Positions 53,449-63,119 of a stretch of DNA of 64,000 nucleotides are shown here, one piece after another. Position numbers and translations under genes: made by a program. How positions within the stretch are numbered: position 1 is the stretch's first letter; each line of letters begins with the position of its first letter. The DNA comes from Candidatus Binataceae bacterium (GTDB taxonomy: Bacteria; Desulfobacterota; Binatia; Binatales; Binataceae), in NCBI GenBank assembly GCA_036495685.1, contig DASXMJ010000114.1, forward strand, positions 1 through 64,000, given 5' to 3'. A model generated the notes under the pieces. That model had not been told where the DNA came from and searched no databases. It saw nothing but the letters and a program-made list of their open reading frames with translations.

Positions 53449-53475
53449 AACCACAAAGGCACAAAGAAACCAAGA
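53449..53475. repeat. AACCACAAAGGCACAAAG-type short intergenic sequence
   Basis: A run of A/C-rich CACAAAG units in the gap between lon and the crotonase gene. Similar wording (CCACAAAGACGCAAG at 796 and CCCACAAAGACAATT at 9632) occurs in the duplicated upstream segments. Sequences like this are scattered between genes in many environmental genomes; origin unknown. Confidence 0.4.
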
Positions 53476-53532
53476 AGATCAATCCAGACCGCCTGGGGTC
53501 CTTGGAAGAAAGGCTGGGAGTCCGGGGCGTGC

Positions 53533-55956
53533 CTAGTTGAGTACCGTGCGCTCGGGCGGCACCGCTGCGGTCGAGGCCAGCTCCGAGCTACCGTTGCGCA
53601 GCGCGAGGTTGAGCACCTCGTCCACGGTATCCACGAATTTGAAAGTGAGTTCGGCGCGCACCTCGGCGGGAATGTCTTCCAGGTCGCGCTCGTTGCGTTT
53701 GGGCAAGATTATCGTCTTGATGCCGGCGCGACGAGCGGCCAGGACTTTCTCCTTGATTCCGCCTACCGGCAGAACCTTGCCGCGCAGGGTAATCTCACCG
53801 GTCATCGCGATATCCGAACGCACCGGACGTCCGCTGAGCAGCGAAGCGATCGAGGCGGCGAGTGTGACCCCGCCCGACGGACCGTCTTTGGGAATACCCC
53901 CGGCCGGAACGTGCACGTGAATGTCGGATTTCTCGAAGAAGTCGCTCGCAACGCCGAGCGTTTCGGCATGCGAGCGTACGTAGGACAGCGCCGCCTGCGC
54001 CGATTCCTTCATCACGTCACCGAGCGAGCCAGTAAGCGTAAGCTGTTTGGTCCCCGCCATCCGGGTGCTCTCGATAAATAGGATGTCGCCGCCGTTCGGC
54101 GTCCACACCAGGCCGGTCGCGATCCCGGGTTCGTTGGCGAGTTCGGCGACTTCCGAGAAAAACTTGGGCGGACCAAGATACTTTGCGATGTCGGCACCCA
54201 CGATTTTCTCGGGCACCTGCTCGCCTTCGGTCATGGCGCGCGCCACCTTGCGAAAGACGCGGGCGATCTCGCGTTCCAGATTGCGCAGGCCCGCCTCGCG
54301 GGTGTAACTGCGGATTATCTCGGCGGCGGCTTCGAGGGTGAATTCGATGTTGCTGTCGCCGAGACCGTTTTCGATCTTCTGCTTGGGAATCAGGTGCCGT
54401 TCCGCGATCTGGAGCTTTTCTTCTTCGGTGTAGCCGGGCAACTCCAGCACTTCCATGCGGTCGCGCAGAGCCGGGGGAATCGGATCGAGGATATTCGCCG
54501 TGGTCAAAAACAGGACCTTGGACAGATCAAATTGGACATCGAGATAGTGGTCCTGAAAGGTGCTGTTCTGTTCGGGATCGAGCACCTCCAGTAGCGCTGA
54601 AGCCGGATCGCCGCGGAAGTCCATTCCGAGCTTGTCCACCTCGTCGAGAATGAACAGCGGGTTGTTTGATCCGGCGTTGCGCAAGCCCTGGATGATGCGG
54701 CCCGGCAGCGAACCGATATAGGTCCGGCGATGACCCCGAATTTCCGCTTCGTCGCGGATCCCACCGAGCGACAGGCGGACGAATTTGCGCCCGAGCGCCC
54801 GCGCGATCGAGCGGCCGAGCGAAGTCTTGCCGGTCCCGGGCGGTCCAACGAAGCACAAAATCGGGCCCTTGCTGTCCTTCTTGAGCTTGCGCACCGCAAG
54901 GAACTCGAGAATGCGCTCTTTGATCTTGTTCAGATCATAGTGGTCTTCGTCGAGGACTTTGCGCGCGTTGGCGATGTCGAGATTGTCTTCGGTCGAAACG
55001 CTCCACGGCACACCGACCAGCCAATCGAGATAGGTGCGAACTACGGTGTGCTCCGCCGACTCGGGCGGAATCATCTTCAGACGATCGAGTTCCTTGTCGG
55101 CCACCTTCTGCGCCTCGGGAGGCATCTTGGCCTCCTCGATTTTCTTCTCGAGTTCCTCGATTTCGGACGAACGCGTGTCGCCTTCGCCGAGTTCTTTCTG
55201 GATCGCCTTGAGCTGCTGGCGCAGGTAGTACTCGCGCTGGTTTTTGTTTAACTCGGTTTGTACCTGGGACTGGATCTTGTGCCCAAGTTCCAGCAATTCG
55301 ATTTCTCGCCCGAGGATCGCGATCAGCTTTTCAAGCCGCGCGCGCACGTCAAGCGTCGCGATCAAGTCCTGCGCCTCCTCGACTGCGATCTTGAGGTACG
55401 ACGCCACCATGTCTGTAAGCCGACCCGGTTCGGTCACCTTCATCGCCCGCGCCTGCAATTCGTCCGGCAGGTACGGTACCAGGGACACAAACTTAGAGAA
55501 TTGGTTCACCAGATGCGCCTGGAGCGCGTCGACCTCTTTGGCGGGTGATACCAGCTCCGCGAGCCGGGTCGCGTGCGCGATGAAATAGGGAGTACTCTGG
55601 GTAAAATCGCTCAGCTCGATTCGCGCCAGCCCCTGCACCAGAACACGCACGCTCTGGTCCGGGTAGCGCAGCATCTTGAGAATTTGTACCGCGCTGCCGC
55701 GCGCGTAGAGTCCCTCGGGCGCGGGGTTTTCCTCTTCCGGGTTCTTTTGTGCGGCCAGCGCGATAACTTTCTGCGCCTGGCCGACATCCTCGATGAGCTT
55801 GAGCGACGAGGGCCGCGAGACCAGGAAGGGATGAATCTGGTTGGGGAAAATTACGATACCGCGCAGCGGCAGTACCGGCAGAACGCCCGGAATCTCGATC
55901 TTGCTTAAGTCTTCCTCGAGTTCGAAGCGCTTCTCCGTCTTCGGTTTATCCGCCAT
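53533..55956 (-). CDS. lon: ATP-dependent protease Lon
   Basis: 807 residues, normal for LonA. The LAN substrate domain begins [21 protein letters not shown], and coiled regions follow. The AAA+ module has Walker [10 protein letters not shown] (about 360) and Walker [15 protein letters not shown]. The C-terminal protease domain has catalytic Ser in PKDGPSGG and Lys in [14 protein letters not shown]. It degrades misfolded and regulatory proteins. Its promoter should lie in the 141-base gap shared with the divergent DUF2203 gene. Confidence 0.96.
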   Translation of the reverse strand: MADKPKTEKRFELEEDLSKIEIPGVLPVLPLRGIVIFPNQIHPFLVSRPSSLKLIEDVGQAQKVIALAAQKNPEEENPAPEGLYARGSAVQILKMLRYPDQSVRVLVQGLARIELSDFTQSTPYFIAHATRLAELVSPAKEVDALQAHLVNQFSKFVSLVPYLPDELQARAMKVTEPGRLTDMVASYLKIAVEEAQDLIATLDVRARLEKLIAILGREIELLELGHKIQSQVQTELNKNQREYYLRQQLKAIQKELGEGDTRSSEIEELEKKIEEAKMPPEAQKVADKELDRLKMIPPESAEHTVVRTYLDWLVGVPWSVSTEDNLDIANARKVLDEDHYDLNKIKERILEFLAVRKLKKDSKGPILCFVGPPGTGKTSLGRSIARALGRKFVRLSLGGIRDEAEIRGHRRTYIGSLPGRIIQGLRNAGSNNPLFILDEVDKLGMDFRGDPASALLEVLDPEQNSTFQDHYLDVQFDLSKVLFLTTANILDPIPPALRDRMEVLELPGYTEEEKLQIAERHLIPKQKIENGLGDSNIEFTLEAAAEIIRSYTREAGLRNLEREIARVFRKVARAMTEGEQVPEKIVGADIAKYLGPPKFFSEVAELANEPGIATGLVWTPNGGDILFIESTRMAGTKQLTLTGSLGDVMKESAQAALSYVRSHAETLGVASDFFEKSDIHVHVPAGGIPKDGPSGGVTLAASIASLLSGRPVRSDIAMTGEITLRGKVLPVGGIKEKVLAARRAGIKTIILPKRNERDLEDIPAEVRAELTFKFVDTVDEVLNLALRNGSSELASTAAVPPERTVLN

Positions 55957-56097
55957 ATGAAAGTCGAAACCTCATGGGAAGTGCCTCGCTTCCACCGCCA
56001 CCGAAATTTACCGTAATATACGAGTGTCGGACTGACAAGGTAACCTTCCGCCTTAAATCTAACCACGTTCGGTTGCGCCGCCAGTGGAGGGAAACAT

Positions 56098-56523
56098 TTG
56101 TCGAATCAAAGTTTTCAGAAGCTCTTCAGTCCGGAAGAAGCCAATGAACTCATTCCGAGGCTGGAATTGCTGATTCGCGAGATGCAGGTGGCGCTCAAGA
56201 CCTTGCGCGCGCGGGTTGCGGCGCTGGCGGTCAATGACGATCGTCTGGTCAATCTCACGCTGCCGGAAATCATCGAGCGCTATCCCGAGCTACGTGGACC
56301 AGGAGAAGCGATGGCGGAGGCGGTTTCGCAAATCGAATCGCTCGGCTGCTTCCTGAAGGACGTCGATCAGGGTCTGGTCGATTTTCCGTTCGACAACGGA
56401 GGGGAAGTGGCGTTCCTCTGCTGGCAATCCGGGGAACCAAGCCTGATCGCCTGGCACAGCATCGACGTCGGTTTCTCTGGGCGCCAGCCGTTGCCGGGCG
56501 CCCCCAAGCCGTACCTAAATTGA
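56098..56523 (+). CDS. DUF2203 family protein
   Basis: 141 residues with a TTG start supported by GGAGGG seven bases upstream. The family pattern is seen in LFSPEEANELIPRLELLIREMQ, LGCFLKDVDQGLVDFPF and EVAFLCWQSGEPSLIAWHSIDVGFSGRQPL. A helical coiled N-terminus precedes a small C-terminal beta part. Function unknown. It begins a plus-strand run of small genes with short gaps. Confidence 0.8.
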   Translation: MSNQSFQKLFSPEEANELIPRLELLIREMQVALKTLRARVAALAVNDDRLVNLTLPEIIERYPELRGPGEAMAEAVSQIESLGCFLKDVDQGLVDFPFDNGGEVAFLCWQSGEPSLIAWHSIDVGFSGRQPLPGAPKPYLN

Positions 56524-56554
56524 TGCGGCCGCCGCCCACCCCGCCGGCTTACTC

Positions 56555-57028
56555 ATGATGATCGCACTGTTTGTTTATCTGCTCAGCCTGGCATGTTGGC
56601 TCGGAGGTATAGTTTTCTTTTCCTTTTTCACGGCCCCTGCCGTGTTCGGTTCCGGGATTCCGCTGCCCGAGGCGGGCAAGGTAATCAGCACCATCTTTCC
56701 GCGCTACTACCTGCTCGGGTATGTTGCGGGAATCGTTGCGCTCCTGCTGGCGCTCTATTTCACGGCCGCCCGACCGGCGCGGTTCGCGTGGGGAGCGACG
56801 GCCATTTTCCTGGCGGTCGCGTTGGGCCTCACCTTCTATGCGGGCGCGGTCGTACGGCCGCGGGTCGATGCGATTCGGACGGTGGCTGAAGAGTCGACTC
56901 CTGACCCCGCGCGTAAGGCCGAGTTTGATCGGCTGCACCGGCTCTCGGTTTATCTCAACGGCGCGGCGCTACTTTTGAATCTGGCTGCGCTCGCAGGCAC
57001 GGCGGGAGCGCTGACGCCGCGTGGCTAA
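56555..57028 (+). CDS. DUF4149 (TMEM205-like) membrane protein
   Basis: 157 residues with four membrane helices (ALFVYLLSLACWLGGIVFFSFF, YYLLGYVAGIVALLLALYF, WGATAIFLAVALGLTFYAGAVV, LNGAALLLNLAALAG). The pattern WLGGIVFFSFFTAPAVF and YAGAVVRPRVDAIR, followed by FDRLHRLSVYLN, is typical of the family. Function unknown. It overlaps the HAD gene downstream by eight bases. Confidence 0.8.
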   Translation: MMIALFVYLLSLACWLGGIVFFSFFTAPAVFGSGIPLPEAGKVISTIFPRYYLLGYVAGIVALLLALYFTAARPARFAWGATAIFLAVALGLTFYAGAVVRPRVDAIRTVAEESTPDPARKAEFDRLHRLSVYLNGAALLLNLAALAGTAGALTPRG

Positions 57029-57788
57029 CTACGAATTCAAGGCAATCGTACTCGACCTGTTCGACACAATCGTGACCTGGAATCCGGCCGGCCTGGAGTC
57101 GATGAATTGGCGCGGCCGCGAGATTCGGACCACCATGCCGCTGCTGTTTCCGGTGCTCAGCGAGGTGCTCGGCGACCGCTTCGACCAGACTGGGTTCATG
57201 GAGGCGCACTACGACGTCTATCAGGAGATTTCTGCGGAGCGCGCCGGTACCGAGATAGAAATAACTTGCCACGAGCGGTTTCTGCGGACCTTGAAACGCA
57301 TCGATTGCGCCGCGACACTCGATGACTCCGAGTTGATCGAGCTGGCCGAACTGCTGCGCAAGACTCACATGGCGCGGGTGCGCGCGGTTACCAAAGCGCC
57401 AGCGCAGAGAATCGCGGCGGTTCGCCGCCTCAACACGCGGTTCAGGCTTGGCCTGCTCTCAAACTTCGACGACTCCGCCACGGGCTACGAGATAATCGCC
57501 GACACCGGGCTTCGCGAGCTGTTCGAAATAATCGTCATCTCGGCCGAGTTCCGCCTGCGCAAACCACACACCGCCCTGTTCCAGCGAGTTCTGGACACGC
57601 TGAATCTGCAACCGCGCGAAGTGCTGTTCGTGGGCGACACCGCGCACGAGGACGTGGCCGGCGCGAAACGGGCGGGAATACCGGTCGCCTGGATCAACAA
57701 GCATCAGCAGCCGTTTCCGGAGGGAATCCCGCCACCGGAAATTACCATCGGTGATTTGACCGAGTTGCCCGCCCTGCTTGGCTGCTGA
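57021..57788 (+). CDS. HAD-superfamily hydrolase
   Basis: 255 residues with a GTG start inside the end of the DUF4149 gene. Motif I is LDLFDTIVTW, motif II LLSNFDDSA, motif III EFRLRKPH and motif IV VGDTAHEDVAGA. The cap domain is about 20-110. Likely a phosphatase of unknown substrate. Two bases separate it from the LOG-like gene. Confidence 0.85.
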   Translation: MANYEFKAIVLDLFDTIVTWNPAGLESMNWRGREIRTTMPLLFPVLSEVLGDRFDQTGFMEAHYDVYQEISAERAGTEIEITCHERFLRTLKRIDCAATLDDSELIELAELLRKTHMARVRAVTKAPAQRIAAVRRLNTRFRLGLLSNFDDSATGYEIIADTGLRELFEIIVISAEFRLRKPHTALFQRVLDTLNLQPREVLFVGDTAHEDVAGAKRAGIPVAWINKHQQPFPEGIPPPEITIGDLTELPALLGC

Positions 57789-57790
57789 GA

Positions 57791-58261
57791 ATGCGCCGGG
57801 CTCGCGTGATAGCCGTCATCGGCGCCGGCTCTGCCCCGGCGGCAGCCTTAAAGCTCGCTTATGAGGTCGGGCGCGAGATTGCCCGGCGGGGCGCGACCCT
57901 GATCAACGGCGGGCGGTCGGGAGTGATGGAGGCGGCGGCGGCTGGTGCGCGCAAGCTGGGCGGTCGTACCATCGGCATTCTGCCTGGCTACGACCGCTCT
58001 ACGGCAAACCGGCATATAGAATTTGCGATCGCGACCGGGATGGGAGAGGCGCGCAATGCTATTATCGTGGCCAGCGCCGATGCCATCATCGCACTGGCCG
58101 GCGAAGGTGGTACGCTCGCCGAGATTGGCTTCGCCATGAAGATGAAACGCCCGATCGTCGCTTTGCAATCGTGGCTCGAGATTCCGCGCTTGCACCGCGC
58201 CAACACTCCAGCCGATGCGGTAGCGCTCGCACTCAGACTGGCGGGCCGTCGCGCAGGATAG
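57791..58261 (+). CDS. LOG-like / TIGR00725 Rossmann-fold protein
   Basis: 156 residues. AVIGAGSAP, TLINGGRSGVMEAAAAGA (the nucleotide-binding GGxxGxM) and ALAGEGGTLAEIGFAM correspond to the family consensus. Related proteins are cytokinin-activating phosphoribohydrolases (LOG), but the full PGGxGT motif is altered (AGEGGTLAE), so the activity is uncertain. In the same coupled run as the HAD and thioesterase genes. Confidence 0.8.
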   Translation: MRRARVIAVIGAGSAPAAALKLAYEVGREIARRGATLINGGRSGVMEAAAAGARKLGGRTIGILPGYDRSTANRHIEFAIATGMGEARNAIIVASADAIIALAGEGGTLAEIGFAMKMKRPIVALQSWLEIPRLHRANTPADAVALALRLAGRRAG

Positions 58262-58265
58262 ACCC

Positions 58266-58670
58266 ATGGTAGCGCGCAAGGACAACCTCGATTCGCTTGA
58301 GCGAGCCCCGTTTTCCGCGCTGCTCGGACTGCGCGTCGAGTCCAGAGCCAACGGGAGCGCCGTGGTGCGTATGCCGTTTGCACCGACCCTGATCAACGAT
58401 GGCGGACCGCAGGCTCCCATTCACGGAGGCGCCATCGCATCGCTCGCAGATGTAGCGGCGTGCGCCGCGGTCTGGACCATCGACGCGACCACGCGCAGCG
58501 CGACGATCTCGATGACCGTAAACTACACCGGCATGGCGTCACAGAGCGCGCTGGTCGCGCGCGCGACGGTTCGGAGGCATGGCAAGCGCCTGGCCAGCGT
58601 CAACGTGGAAATTCGCGACCAGGCCGACGCACTCATCGCCGATGCGCTGGTGACTTACAAGATCGCATAA
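58266..58670 (+). CDS. PaaI-type hotdog-fold thioesterase
   Basis: 134 residues. The hotdog core is visible: APFSALLGLRVES, then NDGGPQAPIHGGAIASLADVAA with the HGG catalytic loop, and SMTVNYTGMASQSALVARATVRRHGKRL. It probably hydrolyses a small acyl-CoA or aryl-CoA. Four bases lie between it and the LOG-like gene; the next gene starts one base after its stop. Confidence 0.88.
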   Translation: MVARKDNLDSLERAPFSALLGLRVESRANGSAVVRMPFAPTLINDGGPQAPIHGGAIASLADVAACAAVWTIDATTRSATISMTVNYTGMASQSALVARATVRRHGKRLASVNVEIRDQADALIADALVTYKIA

Positions 58671-59453
58671 GTGACTATGAGTTCGCTGGTTGAAACAATC
58701 CGTAGCGCGGGCGAGCCGTTCGGCTTGAATCTTATCGCGGCCGTACCGGTGCATCGCTACGATGCGGTCGTCACGCAACCGTATCGCGCCGGGGCCCTGG
58801 ATGCGAAAGCGAAATCGATCGTTGTGATCGCCAACGGCGGGGGCGCGCTGTGGGCCGGGCTTCGCCGTCACGCCGAGCACAACCCGGGGTGGTGGGAACG
58901 CAAGCATCCCCTCGACGATTTCACGCGCGCGATCGTCGAAAAGGAAATCGAGCCGGCGGTCCGCCAATCGCATAGCCGCTACACGATCGTATTTCCTTTC
59001 ATGAGCGACACCGCAACGCTAAATTTTATCGAGCTGGGAAAGGTGGCGGGCCTGGGGGGCTCGAGCATACTCGGCGTCCTAGTGCATCCGAAGTTCGGGC
59101 CCTGGATCGCGTTTCGCGCGGCGATTCTGATCGATGAATTCATCAATGCGCCCGGAGCAGCAGCAAGCTTTGATCCGTGTCCGACCTGCACGCAGCGCAG
59201 CTGCATTGCGGCGTGCCCTACCGGCGCGGTCGCGCTCCCTTCAGGTTGGGACATTCCCCGATGTCTTGCCTATCGAATCGAGTCCGAACCCGATTGCACG
59301 CCGCGATGTCACGCGCGCGTCGCATGCGTGCTGGGCCCGCAGTATCGATATCCGGAAGATGAACTGGCCTACCATCAGAGTCGCGCGCTGGCGGCAATGC
59401 GCCCGTGGTACGAAAAGAACCTTAAGCCACCAGGGCACTCGGACACCGAGTAG
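58671..59453 (+). CDS. Iron-sulfur protein related to epoxyqueuosine reductase
   Basis: 260 residues (GTG at 58671, or ATG at 58677). A flavodoxin-like N-terminal part is followed by a [4Fe-4S] motif CPTCTQRSCIAACPTGAV (Cys-x2-Cys-x4-Cys-x3-Cys, about 168-181) and a Cys-rich end (DCTPRCHARVAC). The layout resembles QueG-type reductases, but it is shorter than QueG and lacks recognisable cobalamin-binding sequence, so a role in queuosine synthesis is unproven. It may transfer electrons to an unknown partner. Confidence 0.7.
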   Translation: MTMSSLVETIRSAGEPFGLNLIAAVPVHRYDAVVTQPYRAGALDAKAKSIVVIANGGGALWAGLRRHAEHNPGWWERKHPLDDFTRAIVEKEIEPAVRQSHSRYTIVFPFMSDTATLNFIELGKVAGLGGSSILGVLVHPKFGPWIAFRAAILIDEFINAPGAAASFDPCPTCTQRSCIAACPTGAVALPSGWDIPRCLAYRIESEPDCTPRCHARVACVLGPQYRYPEDELAYHQSRALAAMRPWYEKNLKPPGHSDTE

Positions 59454-59515
59454 GCGGAAGCGACTTCCACGCCTCGCGTCGTAAAGGTGCGCTGGTTAAA
59501 GAATCTCTCGGCAAC

Positions 59516-60460
59516 CTAGCGCCAGTCGTCGAGCAGAAACAGGTCGTGCCGGTTGTAGCCGCAATCGTTGCCGTGCTGCATCGAGACGCCGGTAAGGAAG
59601 GTGCGGAAGCCGCGTGCGAGCATCGCACGATAGGCGGTGTGGCGCTCGGTGTTGACTCCCGCTTCCAGCTCGTTTGCTCCGCTGGCCGCCGCAACCCGTT
59701 CGCAGGCTTCGAAAAGCTTTTCAAAAGTCTGTGCGGCGCCGTCGTTCGGGCGCACCGCGCCGAACTTGATGTAGCAGGAGCCGCTGCCGGCCTCGCTGCC
59801 TTTGCCGATGTGGCAGGTCGCAACCGCATCCACCTGTGAGCCATTTCGTAGCAGGACGGTGTCTCCAATTTTCTGCCGCGCGATTGACTCGATCTCTTGG
59901 GTCACGTCCAGACCTTCGTAGATCGATGCCAACATCTCGCGGGTGTCTGCAAGGGCGATCTTTTGGCCCGCCGCGTCGAGGGTTGAAAACAATTGTACAT
60001 TTGGCGCAAGCCGCCCGGCCTCTACTTTCTTGTCCATTACGGCCGTCAAATAGCGCGGCCAGAAACCATATTTCTGATAGAGCGCCAGATGTTTGGGGCT
60101 CTGCGCAAAAGTGAACAACCCGATATGCCGCATGCCCCATTTCTTGAACAGCTCCATCGTGGGGTCGAGCAGACGGCGCGCGATCTTGCGCTCCCAAAGC
60201 GGAGGATCGACGGAGAGCGGCCCGAAGAATCCAACCGAACCCCAATTCGCGAGAAAGTTGGACCCCACGACACGGCCATCCAGCTCCGCACCCAGCGCTC
60301 CATCCGGATTACCGCGGAAGCGAGTCCGCGCCATGTCCGAGTCGCCAAACATGGTCATCGGATCCGCGAGTCCGACGAAGGTCCCGAAGGCAAGCCGCAT
60401 GACGCGGTCGGCTTCGTCAAGGTCGGCTTCCTCGAGCGGCCGAATGATCAAGTTATCCAT
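59516..60460 (-). CDS. GNAT-type N-acetyltransferase, two-module
   Basis: 314 residues. The N-terminal GNAT module shows IRPLEEADLDEADRVMRLAFG, then the acetyl-CoA region VDPPLWERKIARRLLDPTMELFKKWG and QKYGFWPRYL. The second module (about 160-314) has EKLFEACERVAAASGANELEAGVN and ends with GYNRHDLFLLDDW. Substrate unknown. It lies alone on the minus strand, convergent with the iron-sulfur gene. Confidence 0.8.
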   Translation of the reverse strand: MDNLIIRPLEEADLDEADRVMRLAFGTFVGLADPMTMFGDSDMARTRFRGNPDGALGAELDGRVVGSNFLANWGSVGFFGPLSVDPPLWERKIARRLLDPTMELFKKWGMRHIGLFTFAQSPKHLALYQKYGFWPRYLTAVMDKKVEAGRLAPNVQLFSTLDAAGQKIALADTREMLASIYEGLDVTQEIESIARQKIGDTVLLRNGSQVDAVATCHIGKGSEAGSGSCYIKFGAVRPNDGAAQTFEKLFEACERVAAASGANELEAGVNTERHTAYRAMLARGFRTFLTGVSMQHGNDCGYNRHDLFLLDDWR

Positions 60461-60568
60461 CTGATTCGCCCCTGGGATAGCACGGAAATCCTCACTCGGC
60501 GCAGACTTCAGATTGGCAGTTTTCCAATCTGGGTCACTTTTCGCGAAATCTGGCGGATCCCTCGCCTT

Positions 60569-61537
60569 CTAGAGCTTCTTCGCCACTTCCTTGGCGAAGT
60601 AGGTCAGTATCAGGTCGGCACCGGCGCGGCGGATGCTGGTGAGTACTTCCATGATCGTGCGATCCTCGTCGAGCCAGCCGTTGATGCCCGCGGCACGGAT
60701 CATCGCGTATTCGCCCGAGACGTTGTAGGCGGCGACCGGCACCCGAAACTCGTTTTTCACCCGCCAGATCAGATCAAGGTATGGCAGTGCCGGTTTCACC
60801 ATCACGATGTCGGCACCCTCTTCCAGGTCGAGCGCGACCTCACGTAGCGCTTCCTCTCCGTTTGGCGGGTCCATCTGGTACGAGCGCCGATCCCCGAATT
60901 GAGGCGCCGATTCCGCGGCGTCGCGGAAGGGTCCGTAAAACGCCGAGGCGAATTTAGCTGAGTACGCCATAATCGCAATCTCGGAGAATCCGTCCCGATC
61001 CAACGCAGTGCGAATCGCAGCGACTCGCCCATCCATCATGTCCGATGGCGCGACGATATCCGCGCCGGCTCGCGCGTGCGAAAGCGCCTCGCGTGAGAGC
61101 AATTCCAGCGTCGCATCGTTGTCGACGTCGGTGCCTTTGATCGCTCCGCAATGGCCGTGATCGGTGTACTCGCACATGCACACGTCGGTGATCACGACCA
61201 AGCCGGGAACCTTCTCCTTGACCTCGCGGATGGCGCGCTGGACCTCGCCATTGTCGTTCCAAGCTTCGCTGCCAAGCGCGTCCTTGCGCTCGGGAATCCC
61301 GAACAGGATTATCGCGGGAACACCCGCAGCATGAATTGCGCGCGCTTCGGCTGCCACCCGGTCGACCGAAAGCTGCGCCACCCCGGGCATCGAAGGAACA
61401 GGATTCACCACCCCGCGTCCGGGGCAGACGAAGAGCGGGTGAATCAGGTTGTCCGGTGAAAGCCGCGTCTCACGGATCATGCGGCGCAATGTGTCGTTGC
61501 GTCTAAGCCGCCGCGGCCGGTTAATTGGAAAAGGCAT
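60569..61537 (-). CDS. hemB: Delta-aminolevulinic acid dehydratase (porphobilinogen synthase)
   Basis: 322 residues from the ATG at 61537 (an earlier TTG at 61603 would overlap the previous gene). The metal site is [14 protein letters not shown]; the two active-site Lys lie in [15 protein letters not shown] and [10 protein letters not shown]. It condenses two 5-aminolevulinate molecules to porphobilinogen, feeding HemC. It follows the fused cobA-hemD gene by 49 bases, in one heme/siroheme operon. Confidence 0.95.
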   Translation of the reverse strand: MPFPINRPRRLRRNDTLRRMIRETRLSPDNLIHPLFVCPGRGVVNPVPSMPGVAQLSVDRVAAEARAIHAAGVPAIILFGIPERKDALGSEAWNDNGEVQRAIREVKEKVPGLVVITDVCMCEYTDHGHCGAIKGTDVDNDATLELLSREALSHARAGADIVAPSDMMDGRVAAIRTALDRDGFSEIAIMAYSAKFASAFYGPFRDAAESAPQFGDRRSYQMDPPNGEEALREVALDLEEGADIVMVKPALPYLDLIWRVKNEFRVPVAAYNVSGEYAMIRAAGINGWLDEDRTIMEVLTSIRRAGADLILTYFAKEVAKKL

Positions 61538-61586
61538 AGTAGAGCGCGAGGTTCGCGATGAAGGAATTATATACCGGTCAAATACA

Positions 61587-63119
61587 TTAAGAAGCCCGCG
61601 CAAAAAACCCGCCGATCGCCTCGATCAGGGCTGGGACCGTGTAGCTGGTAGGAGACACCACTACGTCGAACCCATGGCTGCGGGCAGTCTCGGCGGTGAT
61701 CGGCCCGATAGCCGCTGCTTTGAGCCCTTCGACATTGCCGACCATGTCGCAGAAGTTAGACACGGTACTCGAACTGGTGAAGGTAACCAGGTCAATTTGC
61801 CGGGCCTGGATTAGCTCACGAATTCTTTGCAGGCCCGCCGGCTTTGGTTTAATGGTGCGATAAGCGGGAGCCACCGTGACCGAGCTTGCGCCGTGGTCGC
61901 GCAGAAGCTCCGGCAGGATCTCGCGTGCGATCTGTGCTCGGGGAATCAGGATGCGCGCGCCGCGAATTCGTTCTGACCCGATCGCGGGAACAATCGCTTC
62001 CGCTCGGTATTCGCGGGGTACCGCAGCGACCTGAAGGGCGTATTGCTCGAGCCGCACCGCCGTAGCTGGACCAATCGCACACAGCGACGCGTGCCCAATT
62101 GCCCGTATATCGCGGCGTAGAACCTTGAGTCGCGCGATGAAAGCATCGACGCCGGTCGCACTGGTGAAGATGATCCAGTTGAATTGTTCGAGGTGGTCGA
62201 TTGCTTCGTCGAGAGCCGCATAGGTGGCCGGACGCGCAGTCTCTATGGTCGGGAACTCGACCGCGTCGGCGCCCAGCGTGCGCAGCTCGCGGGCAAAGGC
62301 GGTGCTCGCCCCGCGTGATCTGGTCACCACGATTCGTCGTCCGAACAATGGCAGCTTCTCGAACCATTTGAGATGCTCGCGGAGTTTCACCGATTGGCCC
62401 ACGACTACCACCGCGGGCGCGGTGAGGTGCTCACTGGCACATAACCCCGCGAGAGTAGCGACGGTACCGACCACGGTCTTTTGCGCCGCGGTCGTGCCCC
62501 ATTGCACTGCTGCGGCTGGCGTTTGAGCTGGGAGACCCGCGCGGGTGAGGCTCGTGAGCGAGGCGGCCATCCGCGTGGACGCCATCAGAACCACGATGGT
62601 ACCCCCGTTGCGCGCGGCGCGGGCAAGTTCCCTCCACGGAACGCGCTTACTGCCGGCTTTGTTTTGGTCCTCGTGGCCGGTGGCGAACGCGACATAAGAC
62701 CCGAGTTTGCGATGGGTGAGCGGAATGCCCGCGAATGCAGGGGCTGCGATCGCGGAGGTGATTCCTGGTATGACTTCGAAGTGAATACCAGCACGCGCTA
62801 GCGCATCAGCCTCTTCGCCTCCACGCCCGAAGATGAATGGGTCACCACCTTTGAGGCGGACCACGCGCTTCCCTTTGCGCGCGCGGTCGATCAGCAGCGC
62901 ATTTAGTTTGGCCTGGGCGATCGATGCCCCGTTGCGCCTCTTTCCTGCGAAGATCAACTCGGCCTGGGAAGGGGCCAGTTGCAGCAGATCGGGATTAACC
63001 AGGGCGTCGTAAACCACGCAATCCGCTTGTCGCAGGCAATCCGCGCCGCGCAGGGTGATCAGATCGAACGCACCTGGTCCTGCGCCGACCAGGAAGACGC
63101 TGCCGCGCCGATCACTCAT
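61587..63119 (-). CDS. Uroporphyrinogen-III C-methyltransferase/uroporphyrinogen-III synthase fusion
   Basis: 510 residues. The N-terminal half (1-245) is CobA/Sum[38 protein letters not shown] and the [21 protein letters not shown] block. The C-terminal half (250-510) is Hem[40 protein letters not shown] and [13 protein letters not shown]. It would both close the uroporphyrinogen-III ring and methylate it to precorrin-2. It overlaps hemC by eight bases and precedes hemB. Confidence 0.94.
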   Translation of the reverse strand: MSDRRGSVFLVGAGPGAFDLITLRGADCLRQADCVVYDALVNPDLLQLAPSQAELIFAGKRRNGASIAQAKLNALLIDRARKGKRVVRLKGGDPFIFGRGGEEADALARAGIHFEVIPGITSAIAAPAFAGIPLTHRKLGSYVAFATGHEDQNKAGSKRVPWRELARAARNGGTIVVLMASTRMAASLTSLTRAGLPAQTPAAAVQWGTTAAQKTVVGTVATLAGLCASEHLTAPAVVVVGQSVKLREHLKWFEKLPLFGRRIVVTRSRGASTAFARELRTLGADAVEFPTIETARPATYAALDEAIDHLEQFNWIIFTSATGVDAFIARLKVLRRDIRAIGHASLCAIGPATAVRLEQYALQVAAVPREYRAEAIVPAIGSERIRGARILIPRAQIAREILPELLRDHGASSVTVAPAYRTIKPKPAGLQRIRELIQARQIDLVTFTSSSTVSNFCDMVGNVEGLKAAAIGPITAETARSHGFDVVVSPTSYTVPALIEAIGGFFARAS

